Below the pieces are notes generated by a model. That model saw nothing but the letters and a program-made list of their open reading frames with translations. It did no database searches and was not told the DNA's origin. A DNA stretch of 64,000 nt. Origin: Comamonas thiooxydans. GTDB lineage: Bacteria > Pseudomonadota > Gammaproteobacteria > Burkholderiales > Burkholderiaceae_C. The DNA is taken from positions 186,001 through 250,000 of the forward strand of contig NZ_BBVD01000004.1 in assembly GCF_000964545.1 (NCBI RefSeq), given 5' to 3'. Below, in pieces: positions 35,341 through 43,139 of the stretch. Each line of letters opens with the position of its first letter. Positions within the stretch are counted from its first letter, which is position 1. The translations under genes were made by a program, and so were the position numbers.

Positions 35341-35874
35341 ATGCGTATTCACACCCTGGCCTGTACGGCCGCCCTGCTTTGCCTGTCCGTCGCTGCCCAG
35401 GCTGCGCTCAAGGCCGGCGATGCAGCACCTGGCTTCAAGACGCCCGCGGCCGTTGCCGGCAAGGCTTTTGACTTCGATATGGCCGAGGCGCTCAAGAAAG
35501 GGCCGGTGGTGCTGTATTTCTTCCCCAAGGCCTTCACCCAGGGCTGCACGCTGGAAGCCCATGCCTTTGCCGAAGCCACGCCCCAGTTCGCCGCAATGAA
35601 AGCCACGGTCGTGGGCATGTCACATGACGATATCGACACCCTCAAGCGCTTTTCCACCGAGGCCTGCCGCGACCAGTTTGCCGTGGCATCGGACCCTCGG
35701 GCCGTCACCATCAAGGCCTATGACGCGGGTGCTGCCGCCAACCCTGCCAGGGCCGACCGCATCTCCTATGTGGTGGGCCAGGACGGCAAGGTGAAGTTCG
35801 CCCTTGTCAGCAGCGACCCGCTGGCCCATGTGGAGCAGACCAAGGCGGCCGTCAGGCAGTTGCAGGGGAAATAG
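35341..35874 (+). CDS. Periplasmic peroxiredoxin, BCP/PrxQ-like
   Basis: The 177-residue protein starts after GAGGAG and has a signal peptide ending near SVAAQAALKAG. The thioredoxin-like fold follows, with LYFFPKAFTQGCTLEAHAF holding the peroxidatic cysteine. Bacterial BCP proteins usually keep TPGCT at this point; here it reads TQGCT. A second cysteine in STEACRDQF may be the resolving one. Export to the periplasm is less common for this group. It lies opposite in direction between ruvB and the protease. Confidence 0.85.
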   Translation: MRIHTLACTAALLCLSVAAQAALKAGDAAPGFKTPAAVAGKAFDFDMAEALKKGPVVLYFFPKAFTQGCTLEAHAFAEATPQFAAMKATVVGMSHDDIDTLKRFSTEACRDQFAVASDPRAVTIKAYDAGAAANPARADRISYVVGQDGKVKFALVSSDPLAHVEQTKAAVRQLQGK

Positions 35875-35887
35875 GCCCGGCCCTCGG

Positions 35888-37438
35888 TCACTGCGCCAGC
35901 CAGTTCCCGATCTGGCTGCTGAAGGTCCGGTCGAAGCGGCTGTAGACATCGGAGCCGCCGCTGACCGTACACGAGCTGCTGCCGCCGGACAACGTGCCCA
36001 CGACGCGTCCGCCCGCAAACATGGCCGAGCCACTGCTGCCGCCTTCGGTCACGCCCTTGCTCCAGCCGACGTTCACAAAATCGCTCTGGGCATTGCCCGG
36101 GCTGCAGGTGATGCTGCCGGCGCCCAGACTGCAATTTCTGTAGCTTTGCACCTGGCCTTCGCTGTATTTGAGCAAATCGCCCTGCGGGTGATGCAGTCCG
36201 TAGATGGCCGTCCCCGTCACCGCCGTTCCTCTCGCATCCCAGCCGGCCAGCGTCGCGCCGGCAGGTGGCACCTCATTGAGTCGCATCAGCGTGGCATCGG
36301 TCACAGCGGTCGAATACAGCAGCGTGGCACCGCGCTGCAGCGCCGAGGTACTTGCATTCGGCTCGAAGCTATTGCAGCTTGCCGAGCGGAAAAACCAGTC
36401 TGTGCGCAGCGAAGTAGCGGCTGCCTGCGTCGAGATGCAGTGACTGGCCGATAGAAAGTACGGCGTGTAGTCCCGCTTGGTATTGTTCAGCAGGGAGCCC
36501 GAGCAGTAGTAGTAGCGATTGTCGGGGCCCACATACGTCATGCGCGCCACGGCATTGCGCTCGACCGCGTACTGATCGGCGCAGCTGGCATCGAGCTCGC
36601 AACCCGCGGCATCGCCCACATTTCTGGGCACAAGGCTATCGCGCAGCTCCAGCTCCACGGGCAGGGCCAGGTTGACATAGGCATGGGTGAGTGTGGGAAT
36701 GGCAATGCGCAGCTGCGATGTCGACAGTCCCGCAGGCAATGCAATCTCCAGCGTGACCTCATCGGCGCCCAGGTCGGGGGTCCACCAGATGCCAGCCGCC
36801 CGGGTATCGCCGTCGACACGACGGTTGCGCGCAATGGCCTCGTTGATGGCCTTGCCCGTGGTCTCGAACCCGGTCTTGCTGCGATCCTTGCGGTACAGCC
36901 TGAGCTCGGCGGCATCGGGCATGGCATCGACCACCAGCCCCAGCCGCAGGCCATGGGCGCCGGTCGATGTGATGCTTATCGCCGCCACCTGTCTGCCATC
37001 CGGTGCCCCGGCCCATCGCAACGTACGTGCCATGTCGCCAGTGGACTGCAGCGAAGACAGCGCCCGCGGCGCCCCTATTTGCATGGGCACACCAGGCATG
37101 GGCATGACCGGCAAAGGCGCGTCGTTCCACTGCGGCAAAGCCAGATCGACGGCCTTGGGTCGCACGGCCACGGATGCCACAGCCACGCCTCTGGCCGAAG
37201 CCGCAGTCTGGGCGACAGGCACTATCAGCGAATCCAGCACATAGGCCGTGGGCGGACCCGGCGGAGGACTGGTCTCTGCGACGCCCGCACCATTGCCGCC
37301 GTTACCGACACCTGCGCCGCCAGGGCCCGGGTCCGGAACACTGCCTCCGCCCCCTCCGCCGCCGCAAGCGGTCAGCACCACCAGCATCAGGCTTGCGCAT
37401 AGAGAGGGAACGCGCCTGCCCTGTATCCACCAATGCAT
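35888..37438 (-). CDS. Trypsin-like serine protease lipoprotein (lysyl endopeptidase-like)
   Basis: The 516-residue protein has a lipobox LTAC followed by seven glycines, then a proline/glycine-rich linker and a predicted beta-rich prodomain. The protease domain shows the catalytic triad as FLSASHC, TDATLMRL and GGSSGSAMFAGG, closest to Achromobacter lysyl endopeptidase-type S1 proteases. CSGSLLNNTKRDYTPYF is also typical. The lipid anchor would hold it at the cell surface or periplasm, unlike the freely secreted relatives. It lies between ruvA and ruvB on the same strand. Confidence 0.87.
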   Translation of the reverse strand: MHWWIQGRRVPSLCASLMLVVLTACGGGGGGGSVPDPGPGGAGVGNGGNGAGVAETSPPPGPPTAYVLDSLIVPVAQTAASARGVAVASVAVRPKAVDLALPQWNDAPLPVMPMPGVPMQIGAPRALSSLQSTGDMARTLRWAGAPDGRQVAAISITSTGAHGLRLGLVVDAMPDAAELRLYRKDRSKTGFETTGKAINEAIARNRRVDGDTRAAGIWWTPDLGADEVTLEIALPAGLSTSQLRIAIPTLTHAYVNLALPVELELRDSLVPRNVGDAAGCELDASCADQYAVERNAVARMTYVGPDNRYYYCSGSLLNNTKRDYTPYFLSASHCISTQAAATSLRTDWFFRSASCNSFEPNASTSALQRGATLLYSTAVTDATLMRLNEVPPAGATLAGWDARGTAVTGTAIYGLHHPQGDLLKYSEGQVQSYRNCSLGAGSITCSPGNAQSDFVNVGWSKGVTEGGSSGSAMFAGGRVVGTLSGGSSSCTVSGGSDVYSRFDRTFSSQIGNWLAQ

Positions 37439-37487
37439 ATCGTGTTCTCCTGCAGTTCACGATCGGACTGGCACAGGGCCAGCGAAG

Positions 37488-38063
37488 CTATTTGGTCAAA
37501 GCCTTGAGCGCGAGCTTAATGCCCTCGCTCACCCCTACATCGGGTGGGAGTTTCTTGAGGGCGGCCGATGCTTCCTTGTCCGAGTAGCCCAACGCCATCA
37601 GTGCCTGCTGAATATCGTTCTGGTCGTTGTTATTGGCAAACAGCGACTGCGCACCGGTATCCGCGCCAATCTTGCCCTTGAGCTCCAGCAGCAGACGCTC
37701 GGCGGTCTTCTTGCCGATGCCGGGCACCTTGACCAATCGCCCTGCTTGCTGCTGCGATACCGCGTCCGCGAGATCATCGATGCTCATGCCGCTGAGCACG
37801 GCCAGTGCCATGCGCGGTCCTATGCCGGTGATCTTGATGAGTTCGCGGAAAGTCTGGCGCTCGCGGGCCGTACCGAAGCCGAACAGCAGCTGGGCGTCTT
37901 CCCGCACCACAAAATGGGTCAGCAAGGCTACCTTGGCACCATTGGCAGGCAGGTTGTAGAAGGTGCTCATGGGCACCTGCACCTCATAGCCCACACCGGC
38001 ACAGTCCACCAGGACTTCGGGCGGGTTTTTTTCCAGCAGCGTTCCAGTCAATTTGCCTATCAT
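37488..38063 (-). CDS. ruvA: Holliday junction DNA-binding protein RuvA
   Basis: RuvA binds four-way junctions and recruits RuvB. The 191-residue protein starts at MIGKLTGTLLEKNPPEVLVD and has the OB-fold first. Helix-hairpin-helix motifs follow in ITGIGPRMALAVLSG and VPGIGKKTAERLLLELKGK. The C-terminal UBA-like domain ends the chain with QQALMALGYSDKEASAALKK. The open frame extends 52 codons upstream without family similarity. ruvC is not adjacent in this window. Confidence 0.95.
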   Translation of the reverse strand: MIGKLTGTLLEKNPPEVLVDCAGVGYEVQVPMSTFYNLPANGAKVALLTHFVVREDAQLLFGFGTARERQTFRELIKITGIGPRMALAVLSGMSIDDLADAVSQQQAGRLVKVPGIGKKTAERLLLELKGKIGADTGAQSLFANNNDQNDIQQALMALGYSDKEASAALKKLPPDVGVSEGIKLALKALTK

Positions 38064-38112
38064 TGAAATCCTTTGCCGCACCGTGCGGCGATTCTTTTGA
38101 GAAATTATCCGC

Positions 38113-39123
38113 GTGATCCTGCGCCATACCTTCACACCCCATAACAATACGCGCCTGACCCATCTCTGCGGCCCGGCAGATGCGCATCTGCGCACCATCG
38201 AAATCGCGCTGGGCGTCAAGATCGCTCATCGCCACGAGCAGTTCAAGATCGACGGCCCCAAGGCCAAGGCCAATGAGGCGCTGGAGCTGCTTCAGGCTCT
38301 CTATGAGATCGCCGACTACGTGATTGCGGAAGATACGCTGCAGCTCATGCTGGCCGGCGATGTCGAGATGCTGGAGGCCGACCTGACGGCTCCGCAATTG
38401 ACTACGCGCCGTGCCGATCTGCGCGCCCGCACGCCCAACCAGGCGCTGTATCTGGAAAACATCGCCAATCACGACATCAGCTTCGGCATCGGCCCGGCCG
38501 GCACGGGCAAGACCTATCTGGCCGTGGCCTGCGCCGTGGACGCGCTGGAGCGCAGCGCCGTGCAGCGCATCGTGCTGACCCGGCCCGCCGTGGAAGCCGG
38601 CGAACGCCTGGGCTTTCTGCCCGGCGACCTGACGCAGAAGGTGGACCCCTATCTGCGCCCGCTGTATGACGCGCTCTACGATCTGATGGGCTACGAGAAG
38701 GTGCAGAAGGCTTTCGAGCGCAATGCGCTGGAGATCGCGCCGCTGGCCTTCATGCGCGGACGCACGCTGAACAACGCCTTCGTGATCCTGGACGAGGCGC
38801 AGAACACCACGCCCGAGCAGATGAAGATGTTTCTGACCCGCATCGGCTTTGGCGCCAAGGCCGTGGTCACGGGCGACGTGAGCCAGGTCGACCTGCCCAA
38901 GGGAGCACCCAGCGGACTTGTCGATGCCGAGCGCGTCCTCAAACGCGTCAAGGGCATCTCCATCAACCACTTCACCAGCGCCGACGTGGTGCGCCACCCG
39001 CTGGTGGCCCGCATTGTGGACGCCTATGACGCACGCGGCCGCGTGTCCGAAGGCACTTCGGCGCCCAAGCACCGTAGCAGCCCCCGAACGGCCCGCCCGC
39101 TGCCAACGGCAGACGAACTTTAA
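38113..39123 (+). CDS. phoH: PhoH-like ATPase (YbeZ)
   Basis: The 336-residue protein starts at GTG 38113 and has the P-loop FGIGPAGTGKTYLA near residue 125. TRPAVEAGERLGFLPGDLTQ and the Walker B-like FVILDEAQNTTPEQMKMFLT follow, then VVTGDVSQVDLPKG. It is linked with RNA metabolism and sits directly before ybeY, its usual neighbour. The gap to ybeY is filled by an AT-rich repeat. Divergent ruvA begins 50 bases upstream. Confidence 0.94.
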   Translation: MILRHTFTPHNNTRLTHLCGPADAHLRTIEIALGVKIAHRHEQFKIDGPKAKANEALELLQALYEIADYVIAEDTLQLMLAGDVEMLEADLTAPQLTTRRADLRARTPNQALYLENIANHDISFGIGPAGTGKTYLAVACAVDALERSAVQRIVLTRPAVEAGERLGFLPGDLTQKVDPYLRPLYDALYDLMGYEKVQKAFERNALEIAPLAFMRGRTLNNAFVILDEAQNTTPEQMKMFLTRIGFGAKAVVTGDVSQVDLPKGAPSGLVDAERVLKRVKGISINHFTSADVVRHPLVARIVDAYDARGRVSEGTSAPKHRSSPRTARPLPTADEL

Positions 39124-39126
39124 TCA

Positions 39127-39172
39127 AAATCAATAGCTACTAGCGCTTACCCCATAAGGGCTAAAAGCCAAA
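39127..39172. repeat. AT-rich interspersed element between phoH and ybeY
   Basis: The gap holds AATCAATAGCTACTAGCGCT and then TACCCCATAAGGGCTAAAAGCC. It resembles the segment inside the kinase gene near 63695-63745, which reads AATAGCACC and then GGATTAAGCGCT with a GGCC block. The element separates two genes usually tightly coupled and provides the whole 5' region of ybeY, which has no clear ribosome site. Confidence 0.65.
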
Positions 39173-39631
39173 ATGACCTTAAATCAACTGCAACTATCGC
39201 TGCAATTCGGTCCCAGCGCCGAGGCCGCCGCCCATCGCGAACTGCTGAGCCGCAGCCGCGTCACGCGCTGGATCCGCCATGCGCTGGCCGTGGATGCCGA
39301 GATCACGGTGCGCATCGTGGATACAGAGGAAGGCCGCAAGCTCAATCGCGAGTACCGCAAAAAGGACTACGCGACCAATGTGCTGACCTTCGACTATCAG
39401 CAGGAGCCTTGCGTGATGGCCGATCTTGTGCTCTGCGCCCCCGTGGTGGAGCGCGAGGCCCAGGAGCAGAACAAGAGCCTGGAAGAGCATTACGCCCATC
39501 TGCTGGTGCATGGCACGCTGCATGCCCAGGGCTGGGACCACGAGACCAGCGAGGAAGACGCCGAAGAGATGGAGGCTTACGAGACCGACATCATGAAGGA
39601 GATGGGTTACGAAGACCCTTACGCCAAATAA
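39173..39631 (+). CDS. ybeY: Endoribonuclease YbeY, rRNA maturation factor
   Basis: YbeY is a metal-dependent RNase needed for 16S rRNA 3' end maturation and ribosome quality control. The 152-residue protein has the zinc-binding signature HLLVHGTLHAQGWDHE, with three histidines, and the NREYRKKDYATNVLTF block. It lies after phoH as usual. The ribosome-binding region is repeat-derived and lacks a clear Shine-Dalgarno sequence, so expression may depend on the upstream gene. Confidence 0.95.
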   Translation: MTLNQLQLSLQFGPSAEAAAHRELLSRSRVTRWIRHALAVDAEITVRIVDTEEGRKLNREYRKKDYATNVLTFDYQQEPCVMADLVLCAPVVEREAQEQNKSLEEHYAHLLVHGTLHAQGWDHETSEEDAEEMEAYETDIMKEMGYEDPYAK

Positions 39632-39649
39632 TCCGCGACAACACCGGCC

Positions 39650-41164
39650 ATGATCATCCCCCACTGGCGCCGCCCCCTGGCCTGGCTGATGGCCTGGGCC
39701 CTGGTGGCCATTGCAGGCGCAGGCTGGCTCGTGCATGCGCGGTTGCAGGCCCTGGAGGATGCATTCGTGACGGATGCGCGCATCGTGCACCGGCTGCTGA
39801 GCCAGCGTGCCGTGCAGCACGATGCGGTAATGGCCATGCTGCCCCTGCTGCAACCACCTGCGCAAGGCCGCAGTGCCAAGGTAGCCTTGCCGCTGCCGCG
39901 CCTGCCCGCCGCCTATCCGCAGATCATCGAGGTACTGCGCCGCCTGCCGGACAGCAGTTGGCCGGCTGACTGGCCCCATGACCTGGGTGCCGCGCTGGAT
40001 ATGGCAGAGGCCCGCTCGCTGCAAAGCGGCCATGCCGAACTGGCCTGGGCCGACCTGCCCAAAGGCCGGGTATGGCTGGCACTTGCCGGCCCAGCCGCCG
40101 ACCACGCCCTGCTGCTGGATCTGCATGCCACCATTCCCTGGGACGAGTGGCCCATGGATGCCCGGACCAGTCCAGTGCGCGTGCGGCTTCAGTATCAGGG
40201 CCAAGCCTTTACCGTGCAGGCCGGACGGCAACTGGAGCGCGGCTGGAATTACGACTTTCACAAGCTGCTGGCCTCGCAGAGCCAGCCCTTCGATGTGGTG
40301 CTGGAGCGCGACGTGGGCTGGAGCGAGTTGCCCTGGGCCACCATGCTGGCCTGGGCGGCGGCCAGCGCTGCAGCACTGGCCGCACTGCGCACCCTGCTGC
40401 GCCAGCGCGTGGCCGCACGCCGGGCAGAAGAGCTGTTGCGTCTGGGCCAGGTCGCCCGTCTCAACCAGCTCGGCGAACTGGCTGCGGGCATGGCACATGA
40501 AGTCAACCAGCCGCTGACCGCGCTGCTGGCCAATACCCAGGCGGCGCAGCGCCTGCTGGGCGATGAGGAGCCAGATCTGGACATGGCACGCCATGCCATG
40601 AATCAGGCCGTGGCCCAGGCAAGGCGCGCCAGCACCGTCGTGGGACGCCTGCGCCGCGTGGTCGAGCGGCCCGACCTGTCAGGCCAGGTCCAGGCTCTGC
40701 CCCTGTCCACCGCCGTGCATGATGCACTGCACCTGCTGGAGCCCGAGCTGCGCCGCCGCAGCATTGCCGTGCAGGTGGATGCTCCCGCAGACCTGCCGGC
40801 CGTGCGCGCCGAGCCTGTGGCCTTGCAGCAGATCATCCACAACTTGGTGATGAACGCGCTGCAGGCCATGGAGCAGACCGAGCCCGGCCGGCGCCGTTTG
40901 CGCCTCACCCTTAGCCCCCAGGGCGCGCGGGTCCTGCTGAGCGTGCGCGACACCGGCCCCGGCGTGGCGCCCGAGGCGCGAGCGCGCCTGTTCACGCCGT
41001 TCTACACCACACGCTCCGGCGGCCTGGGATTAGGCCTTTCGCTGTCGGAAAGCCTGGCGCAGGCGATGGGAGGCGAGCTCACTTTGGCGCCATCCTCTCC
41101 TTCGCCTGCCGATGGGCCTGGGGCCGAATTCCATCTGCAGCTCCCGCTGGCACACCAGCCTTGA
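39650..41164 (+). CDS. Sensor histidine kinase with periplasmic domain
   Basis: The 504-residue protein has a membrane helix at about residues 11-30, a periplasmic region of about 210 residues, a second helix near 247-265 and a cytoplasmic kinase. The phosphorylated H283 is in LAAGMAHEVNQPLTALLAN. The N box is HNLVMNALQAME, and DTGPGV and GLGLGLSLSES are the ATP-binding glycine boxes. It resembles the NtrB/FixL-like kinases. The periplasmic domain is not recognised. The response regulator gene starts seven bases after its stop, and a secreted HbpS-like protein follows. Confidence 0.92.
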   Translation: MIIPHWRRPLAWLMAWALVAIAGAGWLVHARLQALEDAFVTDARIVHRLLSQRAVQHDAVMAMLPLLQPPAQGRSAKVALPLPRLPAAYPQIIEVLRRLPDSSWPADWPHDLGAALDMAEARSLQSGHAELAWADLPKGRVWLALAGPAADHALLLDLHATIPWDEWPMDARTSPVRVRLQYQGQAFTVQAGRQLERGWNYDFHKLLASQSQPFDVVLERDVGWSELPWATMLAWAAASAAALAALRTLLRQRVAARRAEELLRLGQVARLNQLGELAAGMAHEVNQPLTALLANTQAAQRLLGDEEPDLDMARHAMNQAVAQARRASTVVGRLRRVVERPDLSGQVQALPLSTAVHDALHLLEPELRRRSIAVQVDAPADLPAVRAEPVALQQIIHNLVMNALQAMEQTEPGRRRLRLTLSPQGARVLLSVRDTGPGVAPEARARLFTPFYTTRSGGLGLGLSLSESLAQAMGGELTLAPSSPSPADGPGAEFHLQLPLAHQP

Positions 41165-41171
41165 ACGCGAC

Positions 41172-41798
41172 ATGACCTCTTCCCTCTCGCCCCTGATTCA
41201 CCTTGTGGACGACGATGCCGCCGTGCGCGACAGCCTGGCACTGCTCATAGGCACGGTAGGCCTGCGCGTCCAAACCTGGTCCGACCCGCATGTCTTTCTC
41301 GCCGAGTTCGACCGCAGCGACGTGGGCGCCATCGTGCTCGACGTGCGCATGCCTGGCATCAGCGGGCTGGCGGTGCTGGACAGGCTGGTGGCGCAAGGGG
41401 TGGATCAGCCTGTGATCATGCTTACGGGCCATGGAACCGTGGAGATGTGCCGCCGCGCCTTCAAGGCCGGTGCTGCGGAATTCCTTGAGAAGCCGGTCGA
41501 TGACGAGCTGCTCATCGAGGCGCTGCAGGCCTCCGTGCGCCAGCATGTGCGCTCGCGCGAGCGCCACCAGGCCGACCGGCAGGCGCGCGAGCGTTATGCA
41601 CAGCTCTCGAGCCGCGAATGCGAGGTGCTGGGCCTGATCGTGGAGGGGCTCACCAACAAGGAGATCGGTCGCGCTCTGTCGCTCTCGCCGCGCACGGTGG
41701 AGACCCACCGCGCCAACCTGTTCGCTAAGCTGGAGACCGACTCGCTGGCCATGCTCATCCGGCGCTACGCGGCCCTGGTCGAGGACGCCGCTCCGTAG
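41172..41798 (+). CDS. FixJ/NarL-type response regulator
   Basis: The 208-residue protein has a receiver domain with D57 as phosphoacceptor in IVLDVRMPGISGL, acidic residues in HLVDDDAAVRD and lysine in FLEKPVDDE. A LuxR-type helix-turn-helix follows with LSSRECEVLGLIVEGLTNKE and SLSPRTVETHRANLFAKL. The start at 41172 is just after the kinase gene. A palindrome covering its stop codon may be the DNA target ahead of the HbpS-like gene. Confidence 0.94.
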   Translation: MTSSLSPLIHLVDDDAAVRDSLALLIGTVGLRVQTWSDPHVFLAEFDRSDVGAIVLDVRMPGISGLAVLDRLVAQGVDQPVIMLTGHGTVEMCRRAFKAGAAEFLEKPVDDELLIEALQASVRQHVRSRERHQADRQARERYAQLSSRECEVLGLIVEGLTNKEIGRALSLSPRTVETHRANLFAKLETDSLAMLIRRYAALVEDAAP

Positions 41799-41808
41799 TT
41801 CTACGGAG
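41791..41808. promoter_or_regulatory. Palindrome between the response regulator and the HbpS-like gene
   Basis: CTCCGTAG-TT-CTACGGAG is a perfect eight-base inverted repeat at the stop codon of the regulator gene, 82 bases upstream of the HbpS-like start. Similar half-sites (GCGTAG) follow at 41815-41820. It has the size and symmetry of a FixJ/NarL-type binding site. It lacks a T-run, so it is a poor terminator. Confidence 0.6.
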
Positions 41809-41889
41809 GTAGGCGCGTAGCCTGCCGCATGGACGCCCGGGTGGCGTTTTTCTACAGTTGCGTTCATACCCATCCACCCGGAAAAACGT

Positions 41890-42384
41890 ATGAAACGCAC
41901 TCTGACACTCGCCGCCCTGACTCTGGCCACCCTGACCGCTGGCACCGCCAACGCCCAGGCCGTGCGCACGGAAAAGAATATGTCGCTGGAGCTGGCCAAC
42001 CAGATCGCCGCCCAGTCCGTCTCGGCCTGCACCGCCAACAGCTATGCCGTGACCGCCACCGTGGTCGATCGCGCCGGCAGCGTGCGCGCCGTGCAGCGTG
42101 CCGACAACGCCGGCCCACACACCGTGGAAGCCAGCCGCGAAAAGGCCTTCACCTCGGCATCGGCCAAGGCGCCAACGCTTGCCATCATGGAGAACTCCCA
42201 GAAGAACGCCGGCGCAGCCAACCTCAAGGACATCCCCGGCTTCCTGCTGCTGGGCGGCGGTGTGCCCGTGAAGGTGGGCAATGAGGTGATCGGTGCCGTG
42301 GGCGTGGCCGGTGCGCCCGGCGGCCATCTGGACGACCAATGCGCACAGGCCGCCCTGGCCAAGGTGCAGGACCTGCTGAAGTAA
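41890..42384 (+). CDS. Secreted HbpS/GlcG-like protein (DUF336)
   Basis: The 164-residue protein has a signal peptide ending near GTANAQA. The rest fits the HbpS/GlcG fold: NMSLELANQIAAQSVSAC, YAVTATVVDRAGSVRAVQRA, ASREKAFTSASAKAPT and VKVGNEVIGAVGVAGAPGG. In Streptomyces, secreted HbpS binds haem and signals with the SenS-SenR kinase/regulator pair. Here it also directly follows such a pair, so an accessory sensory role is inferred. Haem ligands cannot be assigned by eye. Confidence 0.85.
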   Translation: MKRTLTLAALTLATLTAGTANAQAVRTEKNMSLELANQIAAQSVSACTANSYAVTATVVDRAGSVRAVQRADNAGPHTVEASREKAFTSASAKAPTLAIMENSQKNAGAANLKDIPGFLLLGGGVPVKVGNEVIGAVGVAGAPGGHLDDQCAQAALAKVQDLLK

Positions 42385-42402
42385 TCGGATCTAGGATTTT
42401 TC

Positions 42403-43074
42403 GTGAAATTTCAACGCCTTGCCCCCCTGCTGATCCTGGCTGCCGCAGGCAGCGCTTTTGCCGACGATAGCTACTACGGCGCCCTGCGGATCAATTCCGC
42501 ACGCTACCAAGCCCACGACATGGACTCCAGCGCCCGCCCCGGACTGGGCCAGTTCGTGCCTGGCGACGAGTCGAATACCGCCACAGGGGGCTCCCTGGCC
42601 CTTGGTTATCAACTCCCGTCGAACTGGCGCGTGGAAGCCGAGTACACCCTGCCCAAGAACAACGAGTTCACCAGCGGCTCCACCCGCTTCCCAACCAGCT
42701 TCAACCACCACCAGATCCGCTCGCAGCGCCTGATGGTCAATGCATACAAGGATTTCCCCCTGAACGCCCGGTTCTCGCTGTACGGAATGGCCGGCCTGGG
42801 CCTGGCACGTCTGGAGTCCAGCGGCTGGCAGGGCAATCCGGGCCGTCAGTACATCAGCGACACCCAGAACAATCTGGCGTATTCCGTGGGTTTTGGCGTC
42901 AGCTATTCGCCTATCCAGAAGCTCAGCATCGACCTGGGCTGGCGCTATGTCGACATGGGCAAGGCCAAGAGCGGTGCCAACAACTTCGCCAACGTCCGCG
43001 GCCTGCAGGACGAGCAGATGCGTGCCAAGCTGACGGCCAGCGAAATCTCGATCGGCCTGCGCTACAGCTTCTGA
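42403..43074 (+). CDS. Small outer-membrane beta-barrel protein
   Basis: The 223-residue protein starts at GTG after TAGGA and has a signal peptide ending at GSAFAD. It shows alternating amphipathic strands such as SLALGYQLPSNWRVEAEYTL, RFSLYGMAGLGLARLES and LSIDLGWRYVDMG, and ends IGLRYSF with the aromatic barrel signal. It fits the OmpA-like/opacity eight-strand class. It starts 18 bases after the HbpS-like gene and is probably the fourth gene of that operon. Confidence 0.85.
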   Translation: MKFQRLAPLLILAAAGSAFADDSYYGALRINSARYQAHDMDSSARPGLGQFVPGDESNTATGGSLALGYQLPSNWRVEAEYTLPKNNEFTSGSTRFPTSFNHHQIRSQRLMVNAYKDFPLNARFSLYGMAGLGLARLESSGWQGNPGRQYISDTQNNLAYSVGFGVSYSPIQKLSIDLGWRYVDMGKAKSGANNFANVRGLQDEQMRAKLTASEISIGLRYSF

Positions 43075-43095
43075 CCCAGTCCTCTAGAGCAAAGG

Positions 43096-43118
43096 AAAAG
43101 CGGCCCTCGGCCGCTTTT
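43096..43118 (+). terminator. Bidirectional terminator after the barrel gene
   Basis: AAAAGCGGCC-CTC-GGCCGCTTTT forms a strong ten-pair stem with a three-base loop and a T-run. It lies between the barrel gene and the converging Bug-protein gene and can serve both. Confidence 0.9.
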
Positions 43119-43139
43119 TCTGCTGGTGCGTAAAGCCGT

